Assembly (NCBI GenBank): GCA_963719975.1
Contig: CAVRED010000009.1
Coordinates: 62,001-126,000, forward strand
Length of the DNA stretch: 64,000 bases
Direction of reading: 5' to 3'
Source of the DNA: Poindextera sp963719975
GTDB taxonomy: Bacteria; Pseudomonadota; Alphaproteobacteria; Caulobacterales; Caulobacteraceae
Shown one piece after another: positions 10,130-19,429 of the stretch. A program made the translations under genes and the position numbers. The notes beneath the pieces were generated by a model. It was not told the origin of the DNA. It ran no database searches and saw nothing but the letters and a program-made list of their open reading frames with translations. The first letter of the stretch is position 1. Each line of letters opens with the position of its first letter.

Positions 10130-10496
10130 TCAAAGGGTCTGGAGGAAGGCTTCGTAGGCCGCGCGGTCCATCAGCTGGTCGACCGCGGCCGGGATCGGCG
10201 AGCTTGAGCTTGGCGAACCAGCCGGCGGCCTCCGGCTCGGCGTTGACGGTCTCGGGCTCGTCGGTCAGCGCGGCGTTGACGGCGACCACCTCGCCGGCGA
10301 TCGGCGCATAGACGTCGGAGGCCGCCTTGACGCTCTCGACCACGGCGAAGGCGTCGCCAGTCTTCACGCTCTTGCCGACCTCGGGCAGCTCGACGAACAC
10401 CACATCGCCTAGCTGTTCGGCCGCGTAGGCCGTGACGCCGATGGTGGCGACGTCGCCGTCGACCTCGACCCATTCATGATCCTTGGTGAAGCGCAT
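10130..10496 (-). CDS. gcvH: Glycine cleavage system H protein (one frame break)
   Basis: Lipoyl carrier protein of ~121 residues. MRFTKDHEWVEVDGDVATIG starts it, and AFAVVESVKAASDVYAPIAG contains the lysine that carries lipoate (ESVKAASD). ETVNAEPEAAGWFAKLKL follows, then after a +1 shift near 10200 the C-terminus AAVDQLMDRAAYEAFLQTL with TGA at 10130-10132. Lies 10 bases upstream of gcvPA and ~15 bases after gcvT. Confidence 0.9.
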
Positions 10497-10511
10497 GGGG
10501 CGGGCTCTCCT

Positions 10512-11710
10512 TCAGGCGGCGCGGACGTAGCGGTGGGGGACGAAGGGCATCGGCGCGACCTCGGCGGGCTGCGGCTTGCCGCGGACGATGACCTTGAGCG
10601 GCGTCCCCGGCTCGGCCAGCGCGGGCGGGACGAAGCCCATGGCGATCGGTGCGGCGAGCGAGGGCGAGAAGCCGCCGCTGGTGACCCGACCGACGGCCGC
10701 GCCTGGCGGCGTCGGCGATCTCGGCGCCTTCGCGCGCCGGAGCGCCTTCGAGCACCCGCAGGCCGACGCGCTTGCGGGTGAGCGTCGCCGTCGAGCTCGC
10801 GCGCGATCCGCGCTCGCGCCGCGCACCACGCCGGCCTTCAGCCTGGACCTGGCGACCGCGAAGCCGAGGCTGGCCTCGATCGGCGAGACGCTCGCGTCGA
10901 TGTCGTGGCCGTGCAACGGCAGCCCGGCCTCGAGCCGGAGCGAGTCGCGCGCGCCGAGGCCGATCGGCTGCACACGCTCGTCGGCCAAAAGCCGGTCCCA
11001 GAGCACCCGCCCGGCCGGCGCCGGCGCCAGGATCTCGAAACCATCCTCGCCGGTGTAGCCCGAGCGGGCGACGGCGCAGCCCTCGCCGGCGAAGTCGATA
11101 CGCCGGTGGGTCATGAAGACCAGCTCGCCCGCGCCGGGGAACAGGCTCTCGACAACGGCGGCAGCTTGCGGGCCCTGGACCGCGATCAGCGCCCGGTCGT
11201 CGGCGCGCTCGAGCGTCGCCTTGCCGCGCGCCGCTGCGGCGATCAGCGCGAAGTCGCCCTCCTTCACGCCGGCGTTGACGACGATGTAGAGCATGCCCTG
11301 GCGAGTCAGGCCGCACCGGCCGCGCGACCATCAGGTCGTCGACGATGCCGCCGTCCTCGTTGAGCAGCAGGGTGTAGCGGATCTGGCCGGGCTTCAGCCG
11401 CGCGATGTCCCCGCTGATCAGCGGCTCGATCACCGCGGCGATCGCGCGGTGATCGGCATCCGCATCGCCGCTCTTCTCGTTCAACGTCAGGAAGGCCGGG
11501 CCCATGTGCGAGACGTCGAACGCCCCGGCGTGGGCGCGGGTCCAGAGGTGTTCCTTCAGGACGCCGTCCCGGTACTGCACCGGCATGTCGATAGCCGGCG
11601 AACTCGACCATGCGCGCCCCCGCCGCGAGGTGGGCGGAGTGGAGCGGCGTCTGTTTGAGGGCGTTCGGCAAAACGCGAAGGACTCCAGAGGCGTGGCGAG
11701 CGGAGTTCAT
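10512..11710 (-). CDS. gcvT: Aminomethyltransferase GcvT (about five frame breaks)
   Basis: T-protein, which transfers the methylene unit from H-protein-bound aminomethyl to tetrahydrofolate and releases ammonia. Segments in order: LKQTPLHSAHLAAGARMVEF, MPVQYRDGVLKEHLWTRAH, GAFDVSHMG, KPGQIRYTLLLNEDGGIVDD, VNAGVKEGDFALI, YTGEDGFEI, GLGARDSLRLEAGLPLHGHD, KRVGLRVLEGAP, GRVTSGGFSPSL and GFVPPALAEPGT. The segments step through the frames always in the same direction, near 11590, 11310 and three times between 10830 and 10700. ATG at 11710 is the first start after the riboswitch; a later start is possible because GcvT proteins commonly begin close to LKQTPL. First gene of the operon. Confidence 0.88.
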
Positions 11711-11729
11711 CCGCCGTCGGTCACGCCCC

Positions 11730-11912
11730 CGCTGTCCTCGGGCCTGAGAGATTTCGGGCTCCGTTGAGCCCTTGCTCCTTCGGCGAGCCCCACGTCGCCG
11801 CGGGCTGCTTTCCAGCGTTTTATCGGCTCTCGCGGTCCTTTTGCCTGAGCGTTTCCGGGGCGGTTGCGCCTTCGGCTCCGGGACGGTCCCGGTCTCTCCC
11901 GCGAGAGTCGCT
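11730..11912 (-). promoter_or_regulatory. Tandem glycine riboswitch upstream of gcvT
   Basis: Read on the minus strand, two glycine aptamers follow each other. Aptamer 1 (about 11912-11828) has GGGAGAGACCGG, the GCCGAAGGCGCAA hairpin loop and GCTCAGGCAAAAGGACCG. Aptamer 2 (about 11822-11735) has GCCGAAGGAGCAAG and TCTCTCAGGCCCGAGGACAG. These are the conserved cores of the gcvT-type glycine riboswitch, with the short linker that allows pairing of both domains. It ends ~20 bases before the gcvT ATG, so glycine binding should switch on the gcv operon. The rest of the 11711-12031 gap (about 11913-12031) would hold the promoters of gcvT and of the divergent GFA gene; I see no clear hexamers. Confidence 0.92.
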
Positions 11913-12031
11913 GGAAGGTGGGCTGGGCGGTCCGCAGAGTCAACCGGCGGGGCCGTGGGACCGATCCGCTCATGGTGGTTTGCGCTGCCGGCGGGCTAGA
12001 GTGCGCCGGCGTGGAGAGATAGGGGCGCGCC

Positions 12032-12445
12032 ATGAAAATCGACGGACAGTGCCACTGCGGCGAGATTTCCTATGACGCCGAGATCAATCCGGACAACGTC
12101 ATCATCTGCCATTGCACCGACTGCCAGACGATCTCGGGCGCGCCCTACCGCGTCAACGTTCCGGTGCTGGTCGAAAGGTTTCACCTGCGAGGGACCCCCA
12201 AGGCCTATCGCAAACGGGGCGACAGCGGCGACGAGGTCGCGACGATGTTCTGCGGGGTCTGCGGCGCGGCGCTCTACTCCGCCAAGGGCGAGACGCCGCG
12301 TTTCGTCTGGCTGCGAACCGGCTCAGTGACCCAGCGGACGCAGCTGGCGCCGAAGTCGCAGGGGTTCTGCCGCTCATCGATGCCCTGGGCGATGGACATC
12401 AGCGCCGTGCCGCGCCTGCCGGACCCGGCTCCCCGCTCCGCCTAG
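12032..12445 (+). CDS. GFA/CENP-V family zinc-binding protein
   Basis: 137 residues, intact. GQCHCGEISYDAEI, ICHCTDCQTISGAPY and MFCGVCGAALYSAKG provide the CxC, CxxC and CxxC cysteine sets of the GFA (glutathione-dependent formaldehyde-activating enzyme-like) fold, which bind zinc. True Gfa activity on formaldehyde is doubtful for most members, so only the family is claimed. Monocistronic; divergent from the glycine cleavage operon and convergent with argS, whose stop lies 5 bases beyond this gene's TAG. Confidence 0.85.
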   Translation: MKIDGQCHCGEISYDAEINPDNVIICHCTDCQTISGAPYRVNVPVLVERFHLRGTPKAYRKRGDSGDEVATMFCGVCGAALYSAKGETPRFVWLRTGSVTQRTQLAPKSQGFCRSSMPWAMDISAVPRLPDPAPRSA

Positions 12446-12449
12446 CGCC

Positions 12450-14249
12450 TCACATTCGCTCCGGCGCTTCGATGCCGAGCAGGTCGAGTGCCGTCTCGAG
12501 CTGGGTCAGCGCGACCTTGGCGAGCGCGAGCCGCGAGCCGCGCGTTGCGGAGTCAGGCGCGGCCAGCACCGGGCACGCCTGGTAGAAGCGCGAGAACGCC
12601 TGCGCCAGGCGATAGGCGTGTTCGGCCACGGAGTTCGGCGCCCGCTTGTCGTAGGCCTCACCCGCGGCATGATCGAAAGCGTCGAGCACGAGTGCGAGGT
12701 CGCGCTCCGCCGGCTCGCCGATCGCAATGGCGCCGGCCACAACTCCTTCCTCAGCCGCCTTCCGCAACAGCGATTTGATGCGGACCGCCTGGTAGAGCAG
12801 GTAGGGCCCGGTCTTGCCCTCGAAGCTCGAGAAGCGGTCGAGGTCGAAGACGTATGAGGTGCCGCGGAAGTTCGAGAGGTCGGCGAACTTCAGCGTGGCG
12901 ACCGCGACCTTCATCGCCGTGGCCTCGAACTCGTCGGTGGAGAGTTCGGTCCCAAGTCCGGCTTCGTGCAACCGCTCGCGGGCGCGCTCGCCGACCATCT
13001 CGATGAGGTCGCGCAGCTTCACCACCCCGCCGGCGCGGGTCTTGAACGGCTTGCCGTCGGTCCCGTTCATGGTGCCGAAGCCGATGTGCTGCAGCACGCC
13101 TTCGCCCGCGTAGCCCGCGAGCGCGGCCGCGCGGAACACGACCTCGAAGTGGTCGGCCTGCCGCTGGTCGACGACGTAGAGCACCAGCTCCGGGTTGAAG
13201 CTCTGTTTGCGGTCGAGGATGGTGGCGAGGTCGGTCGTCCCGTACATCGCCGAGCCTTCGGAGGAGACCACGATCAACGGCGGCAGGTCGCGCTTGTCGT
13301 CGTTCTTGTTCACCCGGACGATCTCGGCCCCCTGGTCGGGAATGAGCAGGCCCTTGTCCCGCAGGTCCTCGATCATTGGCGCGATCAGGTGATCGACGTC
13401 GCTCTCGCCCTTCCAGAGGTCAAAGTCGACGCCCAGCGCGTGGAAGTCGCGGGTCAGCGCCGCCTGCGTGACCCGCGCGAAGTGCCGCCACAGCAGCCGG
13501 TACCCGAAGCGGCCGCCCTGCAACTCGGCCGTGGCCCTGCGCGCGCGGTCGCGGTAGGCGGGCTCGGTCCGGTTGCGCTCGGCCGCCGCCGGATAGAGCC
13601 GGTCGAGGTCGTCGAGGCCTATGCGAGACAGCAGCGCGTCGATGGCGTCCTCGTCTGCTTGCCCAAAGGCGGACGGCTGTTCGACCAGCGGCTCGAGCGC
13701 GGCCTTGATCTCGGGGTCCTGGTCGAACACGGCGCAGATAAGCAGGCCCATCTGCAGACCCCAGTCGCCGAAGTGAGCGTCCCCGAGCACCTCGTCGCCG
13801 CGGAAGCGATAGAGCCGCTTGACGCTCTCGCCGATGATCGAAGCGCGCAGATGCCCGACGTGCATCTCCTTGGCGACGTTCGGGCCGCCATAGTCGACCA
13901 GCACGCGACGCGGCGCGGCGACCGGACTGACGCCTGCACGTGGATCGCCGGCGATCACCGCCGTCCGCTCGGCGAGCGCTTCCGCCGTGACACGCAGATT
14001 GACGAACCCCGGGCCAGCGACCTCGACGCCGGCCAGGCGCGGATCCTTCGCCAGCTGCTCGGCGACCGCCTGGGCGATCTCACGCGGCGGCCGTCCAGCG
14101 GCCTTGGCGGCGGCGAGCGCGCCGTTCACCTGGAAGTCGGCCAGCTCCGGACGGTCCGACGGCGTGACCCTGCCGAGGCGACGCTCCAGCCCCAGCTTGG
14201 CAAAGGCCTCGGACGCCGCTTGGCTGAGCGCCGCGGCCAGGTCGGTCAT
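12450..14249 (-). CDS. argS: Arginyl-tRNA synthetase
   Basis: Class I aminoacyl-tRNA synthetase of 599 residues, intact. N-terminal additional domain (ELADFQVNGALAAAKAAG, GPGFVNLRV), then YGGPNVAKEMHVGHLRAS with the HVGH form of the HIGH motif near residue 130, the catalytic segments YPAAAERNRTEP and GVDFDLWKGESDV, and FGTMNGTDGKPFKTRAGGVV, where the KMSKS loop is replaced as is usual in ArgRS. The C-terminal DALR anticodon-binding domain ends TALDLLGIEAPERM. ATG overlaps the upstream gene's TGA by four bases, so the two are co-translated. It is one of the long genes in the window with no frame break. Confidence 0.96.
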   Translation of the reverse strand: MTDLAAALSQAASEAFAKLGLERRLGRVTPSDRPELADFQVNGALAAAKAAGRPPREIAQAVAEQLAKDPRLAGVEVAGPGFVNLRVTAEALAERTAVIAGDPRAGVSPVAAPRRVLVDYGGPNVAKEMHVGHLRASIIGESVKRLYRFRGDEVLGDAHFGDWGLQMGLLICAVFDQDPEIKAALEPLVEQPSAFGQADEDAIDALLSRIGLDDLDRLYPAAAERNRTEPAYRDRARRATAELQGGRFGYRLLWRHFARVTQAALTRDFHALGVDFDLWKGESDVDHLIAPMIEDLRDKGLLIPDQGAEIVRVNKNDDKRDLPPLIVVSSEGSAMYGTTDLATILDRKQSFNPELVLYVVDQRQADHFEVVFRAAALAGYAGEGVLQHIGFGTMNGTDGKPFKTRAGGVVKLRDLIEMVGERARERLHEAGLGTELSTDEFEATAMKVAVATLKFADLSNFRGTSYVFDLDRFSSFEGKTGPYLLYQAVRIKSLLRKAAEEGVVAGAIAIGEPAERDLALVLDAFDHAAGEAYDKRAPNSVAEHAYRLAQAFSRFYQACPVLAAPDSATRGSRLALAKVALTQLETALDLLGIEAPERM

Positions 14250-14935
14250 TGAGATGCGGTTTGGGTCTGCGCGGTCTGCGTCGGCGAGCCGACGTTCGGG
14301 AGGAACCGCTTGCCGGCCTGGTTGAACGCGGCCATTTCCGGCGTCACGTCAAAACCGACCAGCACCTCGAAGTTGCCGCCCGATACGTTGGCGTTGGCCC
14401 GCGGGATCACGATGCCGTCGATGTTGTCGGTCACCGCCACGCGGTCGACGCCGTGCGGGAAGTTGGCGCGCACCGTGAAATACTGCTTGTCGAGCACCGC
14501 GAAGTTCCGATCGGTGACCGCGACCCAGTAGGTGTATTCCTTGCTCGAGCCTTCTGCCGCGGGCCCACGGCCGAACTCGAACAGGATCTGCATGCCGACC
14601 TGGATCGGCTCGGACCCGCGATAGGAGCATCCGGCGTGCAGGTCCTCGATCTCGCCGGTGTAGCCCACTGCGTCGAACGCCTCGCGCCGATCCTTCAGCT
14701 CCATGTAGCGGGCCGCGTCGTAGAGCGTCTTCACATACGGGCAAGGGCCGGCGTTCCTCTTGCCCGGCAGGTCCAGTTTCTTGGGCGTTTCCCAGCTGTC
14801 GTCCTTCTTGGCCGGAGCGCCCTGGTCGCCGCCCGCCGGCCCGGACCCGCCTTGCGGGCCGTACTGAGCGAACGCTGGCGCCGCTGGCAGCGCGAGCGCA
14901 CCGATGATGGCCGCGAGAATGAACGGGTGACGCAT
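14246..14935 (-). CDS. Secreted/periplasmic protein of unknown function
   Basis: 229 residues. Sec signal peptide MRHPFILAAIIGALALPAAP ending at AFA-Q, then a low-complexity linker (GPQGGSGPAGGDQGAPAKKD) and a folded part with two cysteines (NAGPCPYVKTLYDAARYMEL and LHAGCSYRGSEP). Beta-rich C-terminal half (YWVAVTDRNFAVLDKQYFTV). I do not recognise a named family; several Caulobacterales carry similar proteins beside argS, which is recollection rather than a search result. Translationally coupled to argS (ATGA overlap at 14246-14249). Confidence 0.75.
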   Translation of the reverse strand: MRHPFILAAIIGALALPAAPAFAQYGPQGGSGPAGGDQGAPAKKDDSWETPKKLDLPGKRNAGPCPYVKTLYDAARYMELKDRREAFDAVGYTGEIEDLHAGCSYRGSEPIQVGMQILFEFGRGPAAEGSSKEYTYWVAVTDRNFAVLDKQYFTVRANFPHGVDRVAVTDNIDGIVIPRANANVSGGNFEVLVGFDVTPEMAAFNQAGKRFLPNVGSPTQTAQTQTASQ

Positions 14936-15067
14936 GTCGGAACACTCCAGGGCCCGCCGCCCCTTACGCCGGCGAAAACGGGCTTTTGCGTGGCCTAGAT
15001 ACCGGCTTCCCCGAGGCCCCGCAACGCGGCTGGCGGGCGAGCGACGCTCGCCCTAGACTTGTCGCCT

Positions 15068-16028
15068 ATGCCAGAGACCGCCGCAGACCGCCCGCCGCTC
15101 AAGGTGTTGCTCGCCAGCCCGCGCGGCTTTTGCGCCGGCGTGGACCGGGCGATCCAGATCGTCGAGCGGGCGATTTCGAAGTACGGCGCGCCGGTCTACG
15201 TGCGCCATGAGATCGTGCACAACCGCCATGTGGTCGACCGCCTGCGCGGCCTGGGCGCGGTGTTCGTCGACGAGCTCGACCAGTGCCCGGACGACCGGCC
15301 AGTGATCGTCTCCGCCCACGGCGTGCCGAAGTCAGTGCCCGCCGAGGCCGCCCGCCGGGCAATGATCTACCTCGACGCCACCTGCCCTCTGGTCTCCAAG
15401 GTGCACGTCGAGGCCGAGCGTCACTACGCCGCGGGCCGCGAGATCGCGCTGATTGGCCACGCCGGGCATCCGGAAGTGGTCGGCGCGCTCGGCCAGCTGC
15501 CCGACGGCGCGATGAGCTTGGTCGAGACCACCGCAGACGCCGAGGCGTTCCAGCCGCGCGACGCGGCCAAACTCGCCTTCGTCACCCAGACCACGCTCTC
15601 GGTCGACGACACCGCCGAGATCGTCGAGGTTCTGCGCCGCCGCTTCCCCGCCATCGCCGCTCCGCACAAGGAAGACATCTGCTACGCGACCACCAACCGC
15701 CAGGAAGCGGTCAAGGGGATCGCCGGCGCCTGCGACCGTTTGATCGTGGTCGGGTCGCCGACCTCGTCAAACTCGCTCCGCCTGGTCGAGGTCGCGCTCC
15801 GCGCCGGGGTCGCCGACGCCCGCTTGGTCGAGGATGCCGCGGCGATGGATTGGGCCTGGCTCGCAGATTGCCGCACCCTCGGCCTCACAGCCGGCGCCTC
15901 GGCTCCCGAGGCGCCTGGTCGACGGCCTGATCGCGGCGTTGTCAGAGCGTTTCGCCGTGACGATCGAGGAAGTGTCGCCCGCGCGCGAGACGGTGACCTT
16001 CAAGCTGCCGCGGGCGCTAGCGGGCTAG
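15068..16028 (+). CDS. ispH: 4-hydroxy-3-methylbut-2-enyl diphosphate reductase IspH (one frame break)
   Basis: Last enzyme of the MEP isoprenoid pathway, a [4Fe-4S] protein producing IPP and DMAPP. SPRGFCAGVDRAIQIVERAI holds the first cluster cysteine; VRHEIVHNRHVVDRL, YLDATCPLVSKVH (second cysteine) and LIGHAGHPEVVG follow, then FVTQTTLSVDDT, HKEDICYATTNRQEAV (third cysteine) and SPTSSNSLRLVEVA. A single extra G near 15907 separates GLTAGASAPE from RLVDGLIAALSERF; removing it restores the frame to TAG 16026-16028. ATG 15068 is chosen, with an in-frame TTG at 15059 as an alternative. ~319 residues, normal. The TAG sits in a CTAG shared with the convergent gene. Confidence 0.93.
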
Positions 16029-16844
16029 AAGAACGCGAACGCCCTGATCTCGATGCTCTCGCGCGGCGGGGCTTCGGCGCGGGTCTCGGGGTGTTCGAAG
16101 CTGGTGTGGGCGCCCCAGCGGGCGCGGCCGTCCTTGGCCGAATCGTAGACCTTGAACACCAGCGCTTCGTCGCGGCGCATGCGCGGGAAGAACGTCCAGC
16201 GGTGGGCGGGGTTGTACTGGAACATGTAGATCTCGCCGACCCGGTGGGGGAAGCGGCGCTCGGCGGCGATGACGTCCTCGGGCGCGATCGCTGCGGGCGT
16301 CGACGATGGCGAGCGGGTTGCGCTCGATCGGAGTGTTGGTGGCGCGCCAGACCTGGACGATGGCGAAGCGGCGCTTCAACAGCGCATCGGCTTCGTCGGG
16401 CAGGACCTCGCGCAGGCGGTTCGGGCCCGACCACTCGGTGTAGTCGTTGTGCACGGAGCGGACCGGCTCACGGATCTTCTTCTGGCAGCCGCACGTCTTC
16501 GTCGCTGTGCCGCAACGTGTGGTCGAAGATGTGCACGCGGCGCGCGCCGCTCCGGACGGCGATCAGCCGCTCCATCTCCCGGTAGTAGACGCGCTCGAGC
16601 TCGTCGGGGTCGTAGAAGTCGCGGACCTTCGTCGGGTGGTCGGTGAGCTCGAAACCCGCCACGTCGAGGCTGAAGTCCTGGCCTCGGCCGTCGGCGATGC
16701 TGACCACATGCGGGTCGGGCGTGCCGGTATAGCGGCGAACGAGGCCATCCTGGCCGCCCGTCTCGCGACCGGCTTCTCTTCGGTCTTCAGCATGTAGTTG
16801 ACGCTGGCCGCGACCGTGCGGGCCTCGAGTGCGACGTCGGACAT
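16025..16844 (-). CDS. CmcJ/NvfI-family oxidoreductase (frame broken)
   Basis: ~271 residues reconstructed. Starts MSDVALEARTVAASVNYMLK, then GQDGLVRRYTGTPDPHVVSI, AGFELTDHPTKVRDFYDPDE, ARRVHIFDHTLRHSDEDVRL, VHNDYTEWSGPNRLREVLPD and VGEIYMFQYNPAHRWTFFPR. The HNDYT segment with a distal histidine suggests an Fe(II)/2-oxoglutarate-type site, and the overall pattern is that of the CmcJ/NvfI (and GA4 desaturase-like) family. Substrate unknown. Frame changes near 16760 (net +2), 16490 (+1) and 16300 (+1). Stop at 16025-16027 overlaps the convergent ispH stop in a single CTAG. Confidence 0.72.
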
Positions 16845-16940
16845 GGCTCTTCGTCCCTTCGGAGTTCCCTGAAGATAGGCGCGAGCGGCCCCGGCCTCAA
16901 ACCCAGGTTTTCTGCCGCCTCTTGCAGGCGGCGAGCGCCA

Positions 16941-17720
16941 TCAGCCCATGCCGCGGCGCTGCGCCAGCGCGCAGACGGTCGAAGAACCGATCGGTCCTTG
17001 CTCGTCATAGAGCCAGCACTCGCCGATCGCGACGCCATCGGTGGCGTGGTGGTTCACCACCTCGAAGCCGACCCACTCCGTGACGGGCGCCCGATGCAGG
17101 TAGAGCGTGAGGTCGCTGTTGATGTAGCCGAGCCCCTTGTCGCTGGAGTTGGCGAAAGGGCTCGCGAAGTCCGCCGCCAACGCCACACGGGTGAAGGGCG
17201 TCAGCGGGACCCCGCCGATCAGCTCGCGCACCTCGCGCATCCAAAGGCGTCGCTGGCCAGGCTGGCCGAAGCCGCCGGCGATAGGCTTGGTCGCCCACAT
17301 GCCGCCCATCCCGCTCCGCCCGTCGTCGGGGTCGGGTATCGCGGCTGGCAAGGGCGCGTCCCAATTCGGCGGCTCCCACACTGCGCCGGCCGGGTTCTCC
17401 GTGCGGCGGAGCAGCTGGCAGGTTGCGCGCGCCATGCTGACGCCGGCGGAGAAGAACTCGGCGTCGATCACCTTCAGCCGGCCGCCGTCGCGCACGACGC
17501 GCGTGGTCGCGGTGACCGGCGACAGGTCCGGCAGCCGGTACATGTCGACGGTCAGCCTGGCCGGCATGAAGGCCGCATCGTTCAAGGCCCGCTCGATCTC
17601 GTAGCCAAGCAGGCCGGCGATCACCCGGCCGTGCAGCGACTTCGGATCCCACGGCCCCCGGCTCGATGGCGTCGGCTGATAACCCGCGCCCTCGCGGATG
17701 AAGAAGGGTTCGTTGCTCAT
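16941..17720 (-). CDS. Thioesterase-like (TesB-type double hotdog) protein
   Basis: ~259 residues, intact. N-terminal hotdog half: WDPKSLHGRVIAGLLGYEIE and ARLTVDMYRLPDLSPVTATT; C-terminal hotdog half: TRVALAADFASPFANSSDKG, NSDLTLYLHRAPVTEWVGFE and GVAIGECWLYDEQGPIGSST. This is the arrangement of the acyl-CoA thioesterase II-like superfamily. The conserved D/Q/T triad of TesB is not clearly complete, so activity is uncertain. Start MSNEPFF at 17720 is preferred; an in-frame ATG lies at 17735. Neither has a strong ribosome site. Confidence 0.72.
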   Translation of the reverse strand: MSNEPFFIREGAGYQPTPSSRGPWDPKSLHGRVIAGLLGYEIERALNDAAFMPARLTVDMYRLPDLSPVTATTRVVRDGGRLKVIDAEFFSAGVSMARATCQLLRRTENPAGAVWEPPNWDAPLPAAIPDPDDGRSGMGGMWATKPIAGGFGQPGQRRLWMREVRELIGGVPLTPFTRVALAADFASPFANSSDKGLGYINSDLTLYLHRAPVTEWVGFEVVNHHATDGVAIGECWLYDEQGPIGSSTVCALAQRRGMG

Positions 17721-17824
17721 GACGGCGGCGACCATGCCGGATTCGTCTGGGGTCCGAAACCGCGGTTGCGCGCGCCGATCGCGGGAGCGTGCTAGCGTTC
17801 GGTCCGGGCGCGGGAGGGCAGCCG

Positions 17825-18406
17825 TTGGGCCCGTTCGAATACCTTATGATGTTCACAGCGGTCATCCTCGGGCTGGCCGTGTGCGATCTGGCGGTCTCCG
17901 TTCACCGCCTGGTGGCCGCCGGCGCGCGCGTGCGCTGGGACTGGCTTGCGCCGCTCGCCGCACTGGTGGTGTTCCTCAAGATCGTCAGCCAATGGTGGAC
18001 CTTCTTCAATGCCGGGCCACTGGCCAAGGGCCTGACCTTCGAGATGTTCCTTGGCGTCCTGGTCGCGTCGGTGTTGTTGTTTCTGCTCGCCGCTGACGCG
18101 CTGCCGGACGAAGCGCCCGAGGGGCGGATCGATTTGCGCGCCCACTATGAATCGGTCCAACGCCGGTTCTGGCTGTTGTTCGCCGGCCAGTGGCTGTTGC
18201 TGACCGCGGTCTCGACCTGGGCGCAGGTGGCGATCCAACGCGCCCACTTGGATCTTGTGTCGCCAGCCTGGCTGGTCCTGCCCGTGGTGTTGCTGCTGGC
18301 GTTCTGGAGGAACCGATGGTGGCACACGATCGGGCTGTTGGCCTTCGTCGCCATCTACCTCGCCCAATATTTCGGCCAGCACCTTGGCCAGGGCTTGACG
18401 TCGTGA
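17825..18406 (+). CDS. Five-helix integral membrane protein of unknown function
   Basis: 193 residues if started at TTG 17825, which follows a good ribosome site (GGGAGGG at 17812-17818); GTG/TTG codons further upstream are possible. Transmembrane segments: FEYLMMFTAVILGLAVCDLA, WLAPLAALVVFLKIVSQWW, FLGVLVASVLLFLLAADAL, FWLLFAGQWLLLTAVSTWA, and AWLVLPVVLLLAFWRN with IGLLAFVAIYLAQYF. No motif of known function. Followed after ~50 bases by thrB. Confidence 0.7.
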   Translation: MGPFEYLMMFTAVILGLAVCDLAVSVHRLVAAGARVRWDWLAPLAALVVFLKIVSQWWTFFNAGPLAKGLTFEMFLGVLVASVLLFLLAADALPDEAPEGRIDLRAHYESVQRRFWLLFAGQWLLLTAVSTWAQVAIQRAHLDLVSPAWLVLPVVLLLAFWRNRWWHTIGLLAFVAIYLAQYFGQHLGQGLTS

Positions 18407-18454
18407 CGCCAGAGCCGACTTGACCCAGAGCGCGCCCTCCCCGATGCCTGGGGC

Positions 18455-19429
18455 GTGGCCGTCTATACCGACATCACCGACACCGAGCTCGAGGCCTTCC
18501 TCACCGGTTACGACATCGGCGAGGCGCTGGTGTTCAAGGGCATCGCCGAAGGCGTTGAGAACTCGAACTTCCTGCTCGAGACCACGACGGGCCGCTTCTT
18601 CCTGACCGTATACGAGCGACGGGTGAAGGCGGATGACCTGCCCTTCTTCCTTGGCCTCATGCTCTGGCTGGCCGAGCACGGCTTTCCCTCGGCGCGCCCG
18701 ATCGCCGACCGCGATGGGCGGCTCTTGGACAGCCTGCGCGGCAAGCCGGCGGCGATCACGGAGTTCATGCAGGGGTTGTCCGTCCGACGGCCGGACGCGG
18801 CGCTCTGCCGGGAAGCCGGCGAGGGCATGGCCTGGCTGCATCTGGCGGGCCAGGGCTATCCCAACCACCGGGCCAACGACCTTGGCATGGGCGCCTGGCG
18901 CGGCCTGGCCGAGCGGTTGGTCGGCGAAGCGGAGGCGCTGAAACCGGGGCTCGCGCGAACGATCGCCGCCGACCTGGACGCAATCGAGGGCGCATGGCCG
19001 AGCGGCCTGCCGGCCGGGGTGATCCACGCCGATCTCTTTCCCGACAACGTCTTCTTCAGGAACGGCCGTTTCGCGGCGGCAATCGACTTCTACTTCGCCT
19101 GCGACGACCTCTACGCCTACGATCTCGCCGTGGGCTTGAACGCCTGGTGCTTCGAGCCGGATGGGACATTCAACGTGACCAGCGGACAGGCCTTCGTGGC
19201 CGGCTACCAGCAGCGGCGGCGGCTTTCCGCCGAAGAGCGCGCCGCGTTGCCCATCCTGGCCTGGGGGGCGGCGATGCGCTTCTTCCTGACCCGGCTCGCG
19301 GACTGGAGGGCGACCCCCGACGGCGCGCTGGTGAGGCCGAAGGACCCGCTGGAGTACGAACGCAAGCTCGCCGTCCATCGCGCCGCCCAGGCCGCCGGCG
19401 GCCTCTTGTTGTTCGGCGACGAGGCATGA
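18455..19429 (+). CDS. thrB: Homoserine kinase, APH-fold (ThrB2) type
   Basis: 324 residues, intact. Phosphorylates homoserine for threonine synthesis; this type belongs to the aminoglycoside phosphotransferase fold, not the GHMP kinases. MAVYTDITDTELEAFLTGYD, GIAEGVENSNFLLETTTGRF (ATP loop), RPIADRDGRLL, FMQGLSVRRP, then the catalytic VIHADLFPDNVFF (HxDxxxxN) and AIDFYFACDDLYAYDLAV with the metal-binding aspartate. GTG start at 18455. Its stop overlaps the rnhA start (ATGA at 19426). The pathway partner thrC lies ~20 kb away in this window. Confidence 0.93.
   Translation: MAVYTDITDTELEAFLTGYDIGEALVFKGIAEGVENSNFLLETTTGRFFLTVYERRVKADDLPFFLGLMLWLAEHGFPSARPIADRDGRLLDSLRGKPAAITEFMQGLSVRRPDAALCREAGEGMAWLHLAGQGYPNHRANDLGMGAWRGLAERLVGEAEALKPGLARTIAADLDAIEGAWPSGLPAGVIHADLFPDNVFFRNGRFAAAIDFYFACDDLYAYDLAVGLNAWCFEPDGTFNVTSGQAFVAGYQQRRRLSAEERAALPILAWGAAMRFFLTRLADWRATPDGALVRPKDPLEYERKLAVHRAAQAAGGLLLFGDEA

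Noticed and set aside
17789..17824. Earlier GTG start for the membrane protein at 17789
   Set aside because: Adds 12 residues of low-complexity sequence; the TTG at 17825 has a much better ribosome site.
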